A DNA stretch of 64,000 nucleotides from Polyangium jinanense. GTDB lineage: Bacteria; Myxococcota; Polyangia; Polyangiales; Polyangiaceae. Positions within the stretch are counted from its first letter, which is position 1. Every line of letters begins with the position of its first letter. Positions 35,529-46,300 of this stretch are shown in pieces. The notes beneath the pieces are model-generated. The model saw only the letters and a program-made list of their open reading frames with translations. It did not search any database and was not told the origin of the DNA. The stretch lies in contig NZ_JAGTJJ010000054.1 in NCBI RefSeq assembly GCF_028435365.1, positions 1-64,000 of the forward strand, written 5' to 3'. The translations under genes were made by a program, and so were the position numbers.

Positions 35529-36535
35529 CGAGATCACGGCGCCTCGAAGCCCGATGGCTCGTCCTCGCGTCAGCGCTCGTCGCCCTCGCCTCGGGATGCG
35601 CTGTGCTGCGCCCCGTCACGACGTCCGCGGCCGAGTACAGCGCGTTCCGCAAGACGCGCATCTCGCCGACGCTCGAAGGCCGCATCGTCGCGGCGGCGCG
35701 GTACCTCGCGCAGTACCCCGACGGCACGTTCGCAACGGAGGTGCGCGCGTTCTACACGATGGCCGAGCCGCTCTACTTCGAGGAGCACCGAGGCACCGCC
35801 GCAGGCCTTCACGTCTACCTCGCGGCGCTCCCGCGCGGCCCGCACGCCGCCGAGGCAAGGCAACGGCTCGATCGGCTCGCCGAGAAGGGACCGAGCGCGG
35901 AAGACGGCTTCGATCGAACCGTCATGGGCACGAACGATCGCCTCGCGAGGCTCGCCGGCAAGCGCGGCGCCGCGCGCGAGCAGATCCTGACGTCGCTCCG
36001 CGCGTGGCTCGACCCGGACGCCTTCGCGCGCCCGATCGCAGAGGCGAAAGCGGAGCTCCTCGTCCCGTGGAGCCTCTCGCTCCCGTGGCCCCGGTGCGCG
36101 TGGAACGACGAGGCGCGCGGCGGAGAGATGCGCTGCGCAAAGCTTTTCGAGCTGCCGTACGAGGTCACGAAGGGGGAGGGCACGGAGGAGCGTCAAGCCA
36201 CCGTCGAAGTCGTGGTCGTCGAGGACGCGCGTGGCAAGCCGCGGAGCGTCACGATCGGCGGGCCGGATCTCTTCGTGCGCCTCGAAGAGACGGTCAGCGG
36301 TCGGGCGATCGATCTCGGAGATCCGAGCGGACGAGCCGCGGGCGTGTCCCGCGCGACGGAACTCGTGCGGCGAGAATTTTCCGCGCGAATCTCGGACGAT
36401 CCCGCATGCCGGAAGCGCACCCGCGCCCCCAGGGTCCTCGAGCTCGCCTGCGGCGGCATCCGTGTCGTCGTGGAGGCGGCCCTCGACAGCACCGAGGACG
36501 ATCGCATCGTGATCGCCCCGATGCCCTCCGACTGA
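35525..36535 (+). CDS. Lipoprotein of unknown function
   Basis: The protein has 336 residues from GTG 35525. The lipobox is LASGC at residue about 25 after the helix LVLASALVALASG. The first half is helical and TPR-like (RIVAAARYLAQYPDGTFATE, HVYLAALPRGPHAAEARQRL); the second half has beta-type segments (RQATVEVVVVEDARGKPRSV). It is the third gene of the GTGA-coupled operon, so it may anchor a complex with the barrel-like and Cys-rich proteins. Confidence 0.7.
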   Translation: MTRSRRLEARWLVLASALVALASGCAVLRPVTTSAAEYSAFRKTRISPTLEGRIVAAARYLAQYPDGTFATEVRAFYTMAEPLYFEEHRGTAAGLHVYLAALPRGPHAAEARQRLDRLAEKGPSAEDGFDRTVMGTNDRLARLAGKRGAAREQILTSLRAWLDPDAFARPIAEAKAELLVPWSLSLPWPRCAWNDEARGGEMRCAKLFELPYEVTKGEGTEERQATVEVVVVEDARGKPRSVTIGGPDLFVRLEETVSGRAIDLGDPSGRAAGVSRATELVRREFSARISDDPACRKRTRAPRVLELACGGIRVVVEAALDSTEDDRIVIAPMPSD

Positions 36536-36586
36536 ACCCGAGGCGCGATTCCGGAGAGCACGCGTCTCCCCGGAAACGAGCCTCGT

Positions 36587-37948
36587 ATGATACTTCTTAC
36601 GGAAGTGGAGATCGGCCGCGTCCTCGCCGAGCGTTACGCGCTGGTTCGCCCCCTCGCGGAGGGAGCGATGGCCACGGTGTGGGTCGCGGAGGATCGCGTC
36701 TCCAGCGGCGAGGTCGCGATCAAGGCGATCTCACTCGACGCGGCCGGATGGCGCACCGAGGTGCGCGATCGCTTCATGAAAGAGGCGCGCCTGCTCGCGC
36801 TCGCCCAGCACGAGCACCTCGTCGGCGTGCATGACGTGGGCGAGACCGAGGACGGCTTCCTCTACCTCGTCCTCGATCTGCTCGACGGCGAGACGCTCGC
36901 CGATCGCATCGCCCGCGATCCGCCCCTCGACTGGAAGGAAGCCGGCGCGATCTCACTCGCGATCACGCGCGGCGTCGCGGCCCTGCACCGCGCGGGGATC
37001 GTCCATCGTGATCTCAAGCCCGCCAACATCGTCCTGCATCGTACGAACGGCAGCACGGTGCCGAAGATCATCGATCTCGGCATCAGCAAGGTGCGCGCGG
37101 CGGCGGCGGATCCCGAGCTCTGCGCGACGCTGACGGCAACGGGGCAGGTGCTCGGCACGCCGCAGTACATGAGCTACGAGCAGGCGCTCGGAGATCCGGA
37201 CGTGGACGCGCGCAGCGACGTGTGGGCACTCGGTGTGATCCTCTACGAGATGCTCGCGCGCAGGCGTCCGTTCGAAGCACCGAACGCGAACGCGGTGCTC
37301 ACCGCGATCCGCCGCAAGGACGCGCCCGCGCTCGCCGAGGTCGCGCGCGACGTGCCCGGCGCGCTCGCGAAGCTCGTCGATCGTTGTCTGCTCACCGATC
37401 GCACCGAGCGCTTCAAGGACGCCGGCGAGATGGCCGAAGCCCTGCAAACCGCGCTCTGCTCGGCCGCAGCAGATCCGACGCCCGCCGAGCCGCCGCCCCC
37501 CGAGACGAAAAAACCCGCGAGCACGGCGGTCGCAAAACCTTCTCCCGCGCCGATCCCCACGCCCATCCTCGCGGAGACGAAAGCGCCGAAGCCGCAGCGA
37601 TCCCGCGCCCTCGCCAGCGTCGTCCTGATGGCCGGCGCGGCCCTCCTTGGCGGGACGATCGCCACGTTCTTGACGCGGGATCCCGCCCCGGCCCCCCAGG
37701 TCGCCCCCACGAAGGCAACGAGCGGCGCCGCCGCGCCGACCCCAGAGGAGCACGATCCTCGAACGAAGCCCGCGTCGAGCCCCACGCAAGCCCCCGTAAC
37801 CACGTCTCCCGCAGCCGAGGTGCGCCCGGTAGTGCAAGCAACGAGCGCAGCAGCCTCTTCGGCCTCGGTTCCGCCCACACGGCCGGCGGTGACGACGACG
37901 CGGGGCGGCACCAAGCCCCTGACGCAAGTGAACGAAGCCGGTTTCTAG
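36587..37948 (+). CDS. Membrane-anchored Ser/Thr protein kinase with DLG instead of DFG
   Basis: The protein has 453 residues. The kinase domain spans about 15-285: glycine loop LAEGAMATVWVAED (one Gly lost), Lys46 (VAIKAI), HRDLKPAN (D142), then IIDLGISK (D163, with Leu in place of Phe), GTPQYMSYEQ and SDVWALGVIL. A Pro/Ala linker, one membrane helix near 345-365 (ALASVVLMAGAALLGGTIA) and a Thr/Pro-rich tail follow. The key catalytic residues are kept, so it is probably active. GTG 36605 is an alternative start. It precedes the FHA/sigma-54 gene on the same strand, suggesting a kinase-FHA pair. Confidence 0.9.
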   Translation: MILLTEVEIGRVLAERYALVRPLAEGAMATVWVAEDRVSSGEVAIKAISLDAAGWRTEVRDRFMKEARLLALAQHEHLVGVHDVGETEDGFLYLVLDLLDGETLADRIARDPPLDWKEAGAISLAITRGVAALHRAGIVHRDLKPANIVLHRTNGSTVPKIIDLGISKVRAAAADPELCATLTATGQVLGTPQYMSYEQALGDPDVDARSDVWALGVILYEMLARRRPFEAPNANAVLTAIRRKDAPALAEVARDVPGALAKLVDRCLLTDRTERFKDAGEMAEALQTALCSAAADPTPAEPPPPETKKPASTAVAKPSPAPIPTPILAETKAPKPQRSRALASVVLMAGAALLGGTIATFLTRDPAPAPQVAPTKATSGAAAPTPEEHDPRTKPASSPTQAPVTTSPAAEVRPVVQATSAAASSASVPPTRPAVTTTRGGTKPLTQVNEAGF

Positions 37949-37988
37949 AGTACGCGTCGCCCGTTCATGATACCCCTCCGAGCTGACC

Positions 37989-39356
<1,368 letters not shown>

Positions 39357-39366
39357 TTGTAGGGGA

Positions 39367-39478
39367 CAGCGTGGCGCCGGGGTTTCACCCCGGACCCGAC
39401 CAGGGGCAGTTCGCCCCTGGACCCGAACCAGGGCAAGCCCTGGACGTTTGATGCATCGACCGCGGTGCGGTCGATGCA
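39367..39478. repeat. Short modular palindrome array (copy 6)
   Basis: This reduced copy has only GCCGGGGtttcaCCCCGG, CCAGGGGC/GCCCCTGG, CCAGGGcaaGCCCTGG and a distinct 27-bp palindrome TGCATCGACCGC/GCGGTCGATGCA at 39452-39478. It lies between the convergent FHA regulator and mutase genes, ending 2 bp before the mutase stop codon. Confidence 0.85.
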
Positions 39479-39479
39479 C

Positions 39480-41165
39480 TCAGATGGTGAGGATTTCCGT
39501 GTGCTCGCCCCAGGCGGCACGTAGCACGTCGCTGATCTCGCCCACGGTCGCGCCGGCCTTCACCGCCGCAAGGATCGGCGGCAAGAGGTTTTCCCTCCCG
39601 TCCTTCGCGACGCGATCGATCACGGCAAGGGATTCCGCCTTCGCCGGCGTGTCGTGCTCGGCGCGCCACGCGCGCGTCCGCTCAGCCTGCTCGCGCTCGA
39701 TACGCGGATCGATCTTCATCACCGGCACGGGCGGGCTCTCCGAGGCGAACTCGTTCAAGCCCACGATGATCCGCTTTTTCTCCTCGATCTCGAGCTGATA
39801 GCGATACGCCGCCGCCTGGATCTCGCGCTGCACGTAGCCCTGCTCGATCGCCGAGACCATCCCGCCAAGCTCGTCGACACGCCGGATGTACTCACGCGCC
39901 GCCTGTTCGAGCCGTGTCGTCAGCGCCTCGACCGCGTAGCTGCCGCCGAGCGGATCCACGAAGTCCGTCACGCCCGACTCGTAGCCGATCACCTGCTGCG
40001 TCCGGAGCGCCAGCGTCGCCGCCTCCGCCGTCGGCAGTCCGAGCGCCTCATCGAATCCGTTGGTGTGCAAACTTTGGCAACCGCCGAGCACCGCGGCGAG
40101 CGCCTGCATCGCCACGCGCACCACGTTCACCATCGGCTGCTGCGCGAGCAGCGTCATCCCCGCCGTCTGACAGTGGAACTTGAGCGCCCGCGCCCGGTCC
40201 GTCTTCGCGCCGAACCGCTCCTGCATGATCGACGACCAGAGCCTGCGCGCCGCCCGGAACTTCGCGATCTCCTCGAGCAGGTTGTTGTGCCCGTTGAAGA
40301 AGAACGAGAGCTGCCCGCCGAAGTCGTCCACGTCGAGCCCGGCCTCGACGGCGGCCTTCACGTACGCGATCCCGTCGGCCAGCGTGAACGCGATCTCCTG
40401 GGCCGCATCGCAGCCCGCCTCGCGCATGTGGTAGCCGCTGATCGAGATCGTGTTCCAGTTCGGCGCGTCCTTCGAGCAGAAGGCGAAGATGTCGCTGATG
40501 AGCCGAATCGAAGGCCGCGGCGGGTAGATGTACGTCCCGCGCGCGATGTACTCCTTCAAGATGTCGTTCTGGATCGTGCCGCGAAGTTTGTCCCTCGGAA
40601 CCCCGGCCTCATCCGCGACCGCGATGTAGAGCGAGAGCAGGATCGCCGCCGTCGCGTTGATCGTCATCGACGTGGAGATCGTGTCGAGCGGCAGACCCGC
40701 GAGCAGCCGTCGCATGTCGCCGAGCGAGTCGATCGCCACGCCCACGCGCCCCACCTCGCCGGCCGCGAGCGCGTGATCCGAGTCGCGCCCCATCTGCGTC
40801 GGCAGATCGAACGCGACCGAAAGACCGGTTTGTCCCTGCGAGAGCAGGTAGTGGTAGCGCGCGTTCGACTCCTCCGCGGTGCCGAAGCCGGCGTACTGCC
40901 GCATCGTCCAGAGGCGCCCGCGGTACATGTTCGGCTGCACGCCGCGCGTGAACGGCGGCATCCCCGGGAAGCCGAGATCACGCGCGGGCTCGAAGCCGAG
41001 GCGCTCGAGCGTCTCCTCGTCGTAGAGATCGTCCGCGCCTTCGCCGACCGATCCGGGCGGCCCCGAGAGCAGCGGCGCGCGTGGCCTCGCCGCCTTGCGC
41101 GCCTTCGCGAGCCGCTTCTCGAACTCTTCCTTCGCCTGGCCTTCCGCTCGGTCGTCGCTCTTCAT
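39480..41165 (-). CDS. Methylmalonyl-CoA mutase, catalytic (TIM-barrel) subunit
   Basis: The protein has 561 residues. It has the substrate barrel: [41 protein letters not shown] and [14 protein letters not shown], plus [13 protein letters not shown] and [17 protein letters not shown]. It stops after the barrel and its linker; the cobalamin-binding domain (DxHxxG) is absent, so a separate small subunit must supply B12, as in split mutases. It turns (R)-methylmalonyl-CoA into succinyl-CoA. The protective GTPase MeaB is about 11 kb away, not adjacent. TMRQYAGF favours methylmalonyl over isobutyryl substrates. Confidence 0.93.
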   Translation of the reverse strand: MKSDDRAEGQAKEEFEKRLAKARKAARPRAPLLSGPPGSVGEGADDLYDEETLERLGFEPARDLGFPGMPPFTRGVQPNMYRGRLWTMRQYAGFGTAEESNARYHYLLSQGQTGLSVAFDLPTQMGRDSDHALAAGEVGRVGVAIDSLGDMRRLLAGLPLDTISTSMTINATAAILLSLYIAVADEAGVPRDKLRGTIQNDILKEYIARGTYIYPPRPSIRLISDIFAFCSKDAPNWNTISISGYHMREAGCDAAQEIAFTLADGIAYVKAAVEAGLDVDDFGGQLSFFFNGHNNLLEEIAKFRAARRLWSSIMQERFGAKTDRARALKFHCQTAGMTLLAQQPMVNVVRVAMQALAAVLGGCQSLHTNGFDEALGLPTAEAATLALRTQQVIGYESGVTDFVDPLGGSYAVEALTTRLEQAAREYIRRVDELGGMVSAIEQGYVQREIQAAAYRYQLEIEEKKRIIVGLNEFASESPPVPVMKIDPRIEREQAERTRAWRAEHDTPAKAESLAVIDRVAKDGRENLLPPILAAVKAGATVGEISDVLRAAWGEHTEILTI

Positions 41166-41184
41166 CGTTCGTCGTCCTCGACGT

Positions 41185-42840
41185 TCAACCTCGCGCCGAC
41201 AAGAGCCGCGCGAGCGCCTCGCCCACAGCGCGAGCGAGCTCGTCCATCCTGCGCGTGCCGGTGAGCGTGTCGCCGAGATCGTCGACCATGAGCACCGCCG
41301 CCGGCCGCCCCGCGACGCGCACCGCCACGACGGCCACGTCCGTGCTCGCGCGCTCCATCACCGCGAGCAGCCCCGCGTGCGCCTCCGTCTCGGGCACGGG
41401 CCCGAGGTAGATCGACGTCGCCGTCGCCGTCGCGAACACGCTCGGCACGTCGTGCGGGATCGAGAGCGCTCGCAGCGCCTCTTCGTCCCCGAAGTCTTCG
41501 TTGCACGTCCAACCGTGGAACCCATCGCGCTTGACCGCGAAGAGCGCCACGCGTCGCGCGAAGAGCGCCGCGCCTCCGAGCGCGAGCGAGACGATCTCGT
41601 CGCGTGTCGCGGCGCGCGCGAGCGCTCCGAGGATCGCGCTCGGATCCGGGAAGGGCAGGGGAGGCGGACCGACGAACGTCTGGCGTTGCGGCTCCTCTTC
41701 GGAATCCGGAGCGGGCGTCGGCGCAGGCGCGATCACCTGGCCTTTCACGGGCACCGGAAGCGACATCGCGGGCGGCGGCACCGACACACCACCACGACGC
41801 GCCGACGGCGCAGGCGCGAACGAGTTCGGCCCTGCAGGCGGCTCCGCGATCGGGGCCCCGAGCGCCGGCGCGAGCGCATGCGAGACGGGCGCGTCATGCG
41901 TCGTCCACATCGCCGCCGCTCGCTCGGCCTTCTCCGCGCTCGCCGCGTCGCCCACGACGCGCGGCGCCGTGCCTCCGTCGCTCGACGGCGAACGCGAGAA
42001 CACCGATGGATCGAGGGTCGGACGTGTCGCGCCGCGCCACGCTGTGAGCTCGGGCGGCGCCACGGCGAGCGGCGAGGGAACCGAGGCCGGGCCCGGCGGC
42101 GGCGTCGAAGGAAACGACACGCGCGGCGGATCGTCCCCGCTCGCCGGAGCCGCTGCCGCGGCCTTCGTCGCGGGCAACGCGGAACGAACGGGCCGCTCGA
42201 TCGGCGCCGCTCCACGCAACGTCCCCGGCGCGCCGCGTCGCGTGGCCGGCGTGGCTGCGTTCGTCGGATCTGCGTCACCGCCCTCCGGCACGCGTTTCAC
42301 GAGCGGGATCGGCGTGCTGATCGTGGGCGGCGGCGGGATCGACGACTGCGGCGCGCCGAAAGGCGAGGGCGGCGTGATGCGGCGACCTCGTGGCTTCTTC
42401 GGAGCCTCGGGTTGCGCGGCCGTGAGCTCGATCCGCCGGATCGCCTCTTCCACGGCGCCGATCGGCGCGCGCAGCACGCGCACCGGCGCGCCGAGGTGGA
42501 ACGACATCTCCGACTCGATGTGCGTGTCGAGCGGATCGGCCGCGGCCACGTCCACCGTCCCCGTGAACGGATCGAGCCGCGTCGGAAGCGCGCAGAGCCT
42601 CCGGCACATCGCGCGCGGCAACTTCGCTACGAGGTCCGGCGCGCCTTGCACGTGGCGCAGCCCGGGACCCGCGTACCGCGCGATCTCCTCGTCGAGCTCG
42701 GCCTCCGTGATCGCCCCGCGATCTACGAGCGCGCGCGTGAAGGGAATTCCCCGCACGACCGACAGGAGCAGCGCCGCCTGCACCTTCTCCCGCGTCACCA
42801 GGTTCGCCGCGATCAGGCGTCGCCCCAACTCCACCGACAC
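41185..42840 (-). CDS. MshEN (GspE N-terminal) domain protein with Pro-rich linker and GAF-like C-terminus
   Basis: The protein has 551 residues. Residues 1-140 match the MshEN/GspEII-N domain ([40 protein letters not shown]), which in some proteins binds cyclic di-GMP. A disordered Pro/Ala linker of about 240 residues follows. The last 160 residues resemble a GAF or similar sensory domain ([39 protein letters not shown]). There is no ATPase domain, so it is not a secretion motor. It lies 20 bp upstream of the mutase gene on the same strand. Confidence 0.75.
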   Translation of the reverse strand: MSVELGRRLIAANLVTREKVQAALLLSVVRGIPFTRALVDRGAITEAELDEEIARYAGPGLRHVQGAPDLVAKLPRAMCRRLCALPTRLDPFTGTVDVAAADPLDTHIESEMSFHLGAPVRVLRAPIGAVEEAIRRIELTAAQPEAPKKPRGRRITPPSPFGAPQSSIPPPPTISTPIPLVKRVPEGGDADPTNAATPATRRGAPGTLRGAAPIERPVRSALPATKAAAAAPASGDDPPRVSFPSTPPPGPASVPSPLAVAPPELTAWRGATRPTLDPSVFSRSPSSDGGTAPRVVGDAASAEKAERAAAMWTTHDAPVSHALAPALGAPIAEPPAGPNSFAPAPSARRGGVSVPPPAMSLPVPVKGQVIAPAPTPAPDSEEEPQRQTFVGPPPLPFPDPSAILGALARAATRDEIVSLALGGAALFARRVALFAVKRDGFHGWTCNEDFGDEEALRALSIPHDVPSVFATATATSIYLGPVPETEAHAGLLAVMERASTDVAVVAVRVAGRPAAVLMVDDLGDTLTGTRRMDELARAVGEALARLLSARG

Positions 42841-42888
42841 GGCGCGAACGATATCACTCTTTATGTTGGCGAGGGGCGCCTTGGGCCC

Positions 42889-43188
42889 TCAGCGCGACGC
42901 GGGAAACTGGAAGACGACCTCGGTCTGTCGCACGAGCCCGAGGTTGTCCCGCGCGATGCGCTCGACCGCCGTCGGATCGTCCCGCAGCCGCTCGACCCGA
43001 CCGCGCAGTGCGTCGATCTCGCGGTGCATCTCCGCACTCTCCTCTTCCACCTGCTCGAGCTCCCGTTCGAGCCCCCGCAGCCGCGGCAGACCCTCCGGGG
43101 AAAGGATCATCACCGGCACCCCGATGACCGCCACGATCAGGATTCCGACCGGCAGCACCCGCTCGATCGCCAAGGTGAGTCGACGCAC
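42889..43188 (-). CDS. ftsB: FtsB/DivIC-type cell-division protein
   Basis: The protein has 99 residues from GTG 43188, with GGGAG upstream. A single membrane helix (LPVGILIVAVIGVPVMIL) is followed by a coiled coil (ERELEQVEEESAEMHREIDA) and the family end RLRDDPTAVERIARDNLGLV. FtsB bridges FtsQ and FtsL in the divisome. It diverges from the giant TPR gene. FtsL is the only realistic alternative. Confidence 0.85.
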   Translation of the reverse strand: MRRLTLAIERVLPVGILIVAVIGVPVMILSPEGLPRLRGLERELEQVEEESAEMHREIDALRGRVERLRDDPTAVERIARDNLGLVRQTEVVFQFPASR

Positions 43189-43395
43189 GTCTATCTCCCT
43201 GCCACGGCCGCGGGCGCCCGGTCAACTTTCCGGGCTCGCGTCCTTCGTAAAGATCCGTGCTTTTGCGTCAGTTGTTCTTCGCGAACGACCGGACCTTTGG
43301 CTAGCATACGCCCGCCCGCGGACGCCCTGGTCGGTTCGGCTGGACCGAACCATGACCAGACGAGGACGCCCGCGCGAAGGATCCGAGGAGATTGC

Positions 43396-46300
43396 ATGTC
43401 GATCGATATCGTCCGAGGTGAGCTCGAGCGCCTCTTCTCGCTCGATGAAATGACCGCGCTGTCGAGCGAGCTGCTCGGGCTCGATCCGGCCCAGGTTGGA
43501 GGCGCCGTCTCGAAGGCATCCTTCGCACGCGCGCTCACGGATCGCTGCTTCGAGAACGACGCCGAAGGCGCGCTGCTCGACGCGATCTTCGCCGTGAGGC
43601 CCGAGGCCGACGCGAAACTGCGCGAGCTCGCGAAGAAGGGCACGAGCGCAGACACCGAGATCAAGGCCGGCGAGGCGTTCGGCGCGTTCACGATCACGCG
43701 CAAGATCGGCGAGGGCCCGCGCGCCGTCGTCTACGCCGCGACCCGAAAGGTCGAGGGCGAGGACAAGCCCGAGGAGCGGAGCCTCAAGGTCTTTCGCAAG
43801 GACGCCGCTTCCGGGCCGCGCGCTCTCCAGCGATTCCTCACGGCCGTTCGTCTCGCCGCGAAGGTGCAGCATGAAGGCCTGCCTGCGTCGCTCGAAGCTG
43901 GCGTCGTCTCGGGCCACGCGTACGTCGCGTACGCGCCCATCGACGGCCAGCCGCTCGCCGCGCGCGTGACGCGCACGGGCGCGCTGCACATGAACGAGGC
44001 GCGCGAGATCGTCCGCGCCGTCCTCTCGGCCCTGACCGCGCTGCACGAGGCGCGCGTCGTGCACGGCAACATCAAGCTCGAGAACGTGCTCGTCGGCCGC
44101 GGCGAAGGCGGCAAGGTCCGCGCGTACCTCGTAGACGCGGGATGCGATCGCCTCGGCGCCGGCGTGGGTGGTCCCTTCGGCGTCCCCACGCTCGCCCGCG
44201 CGCTCTCGCCCGAGCAGATCCGCGCCGGCGCGATCGACGCGCAGAGCGACATCTACGGCTTCGGCGCGATGCTCTTCGAGCTCCTCGCGGGCAAGCCTCC
44301 GTTCAACGCCGAGACCGGCGCCGACATCGCCGCCGCGCACCTCGTCCGCGAGGCGCCTGCTGCTTCCTCGATCGCGCCGAAGGGCTGGGTCAACAAGGAG
44401 CTCGACGAGATCATCGCGCGCCTGCTCGACAAGAACCCGAGTGCGCGCCCCAAGGGTGTGAGCGGCGCGCTCGATCTCGTCGATCCCACGGCCAAGAGCG
44501 CGGAGGAAGCGCCCAAGGGCAAGACCTTCACCGACGACGAGATCAACGACCTCGCTGATCTGCTCCTGGCCGATCCCATGGATCACGACTCGGCCCTCGC
44601 GCTGGAGAGCGCCGCGCGTGACGGCGCGGATCCGCACAAGGTCGCCGAGGCCTTCGTCATCGCGGCCTCCGAGGTCGACGAGGGCGAGAGCGCGGGCGAG
44701 AAGATCAAGGCTGCGGAGACGAAGAAGCAGCTCCTCTTCCGCGCCGCCCGCACCTACGAGAACGTCGCGAAGGATCTGGAGAAGGCCGAGGGCGTGCTCC
44801 AGCAGATCGTCGAGCTCGACGAGGACGACGACGTCGCGTTCAGCGCGCTCGAGGACGTGCGCAGGCAGCTCAAGAAGCACGAGGAGGTCGTCGAGATGCT
44901 CCTCGAGCGCAGCGAGAAGGCGCAGGATCCGCCGGCGCGGGCGCGCGCGCTGAACGAGATCGGCCGCCTCTACGTGCGCGAGCTCGAAGACGTCGAGCAA
45001 GGCGTCTTCGCCTTCGCGCAGGCGCTCTCCATCCTCCCGCAGAACCAGGACTACGCGAAGGATCTCGAGCGCTCGGCCGGCAGCGACATGAAGGTCTGGG
45101 CCGAGGCGCTCCAGATCTTGAGCACCGCGACGACCAGCGCGGAGATGTCGACCGAGGCCAAGATCGCGCTCTTCAACCTGCTCGGGCGCTGGTACTCCGA
45201 GAAGATCGCGCGGCCCGACATGGGCCTTCCTTGCTTCCAGGCCGTGCTCTCGGCCGAGCCTGGGCACGACGGCGCGCTCGACGGCATGGCGCAGCTCTAC
45301 CGCCGCGCGCAGCAGTGGCAGGAGCTCTGCCAGATCCTTCAGACCCGCGCCGATCGCGCCGCGACGCCGGAGCGCTCCCGCGAGATCCGCGCCGAGGCCG
45401 CCGACGTCCTCGAGACGCGGCTCAACGACGCCTCGCGCGCTCGTGATCTCTTCGAGCACATCTTCCAGGAGGATCCGAGCAACGACAAAGCCGCCGAGGC
45501 GCTCGGCCGCATCTACCACCGCCTGGAGGACTGGGCCGGTTACGCGAAGATCCTCGAGCGCCGCGCCGACGCGCTCCGCGGCGAGGCCCGCGTCGAGGCC
45601 ATCTGCAAGGTCGCCGAGCTCTACGAGGATCAGCTGAACGACCTCGGCGAGGCCACGCGCCGCTACGAGGCCGCGCTCGACGTCGACCCGCACGGCCTCA
45701 CCGCGCTGCGGGGCCTCGATCGCATCTACAACCGCACGGGCCGCTACAAGGAGCTCGTCGGCAACCTGGAGAAGCAGATCGCGATCAGCGCGACGCCGCG
45801 CCAGAAGATCAACCTCTACGAGCGGCTCGCCGGCATCCACGACGAGCAGTTCCTCGATCACGGCAAGGCCGCCGAGGCGTACGAGGCGATCCTCCAGATC
45901 GATCCGGCGCACGAGGGAACGCTCACCGCGCTCATGCGGCATTACCGCGCGCTCGAGCGCTGGGAGGACGTCGTCTCGCTCTACGAGCGCCTCCTCCGCA
46001 TCGTCATCGACGACAAGCGCCGCATCGAGCTGCTTCTCGCGATGGGCCGCGTGCTCGTCGAGCAGGTCGGCTCGCCCGAGCGCGCCTCGAAGACGTACGA
46101 GAAGGTCATCGAGATCGATCCGCAGCACGGCGGCGCGCTCGAATCCCTCGCGAACGTCCGCGCCGCGAGCGGCGACGCGCTCGCCGCGCTCTCCGCGATC
46201 GAGTCGCTCGCCGTCAAGGCGACGACGCCCGAGACGCGCGCCGATCTCTGGATCCGCGCCGCCAAGCTGCTCGACGACAAGGGCGATCGCGACGGCGCGA

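Noticed and set aside
41095..43395. N-terminal extension of the giant TPR gene
   Set aside because: This 767-codon extension overlaps two real reverse-strand genes and lacks conserved sequence; GAGGAG precedes ATG 43396.
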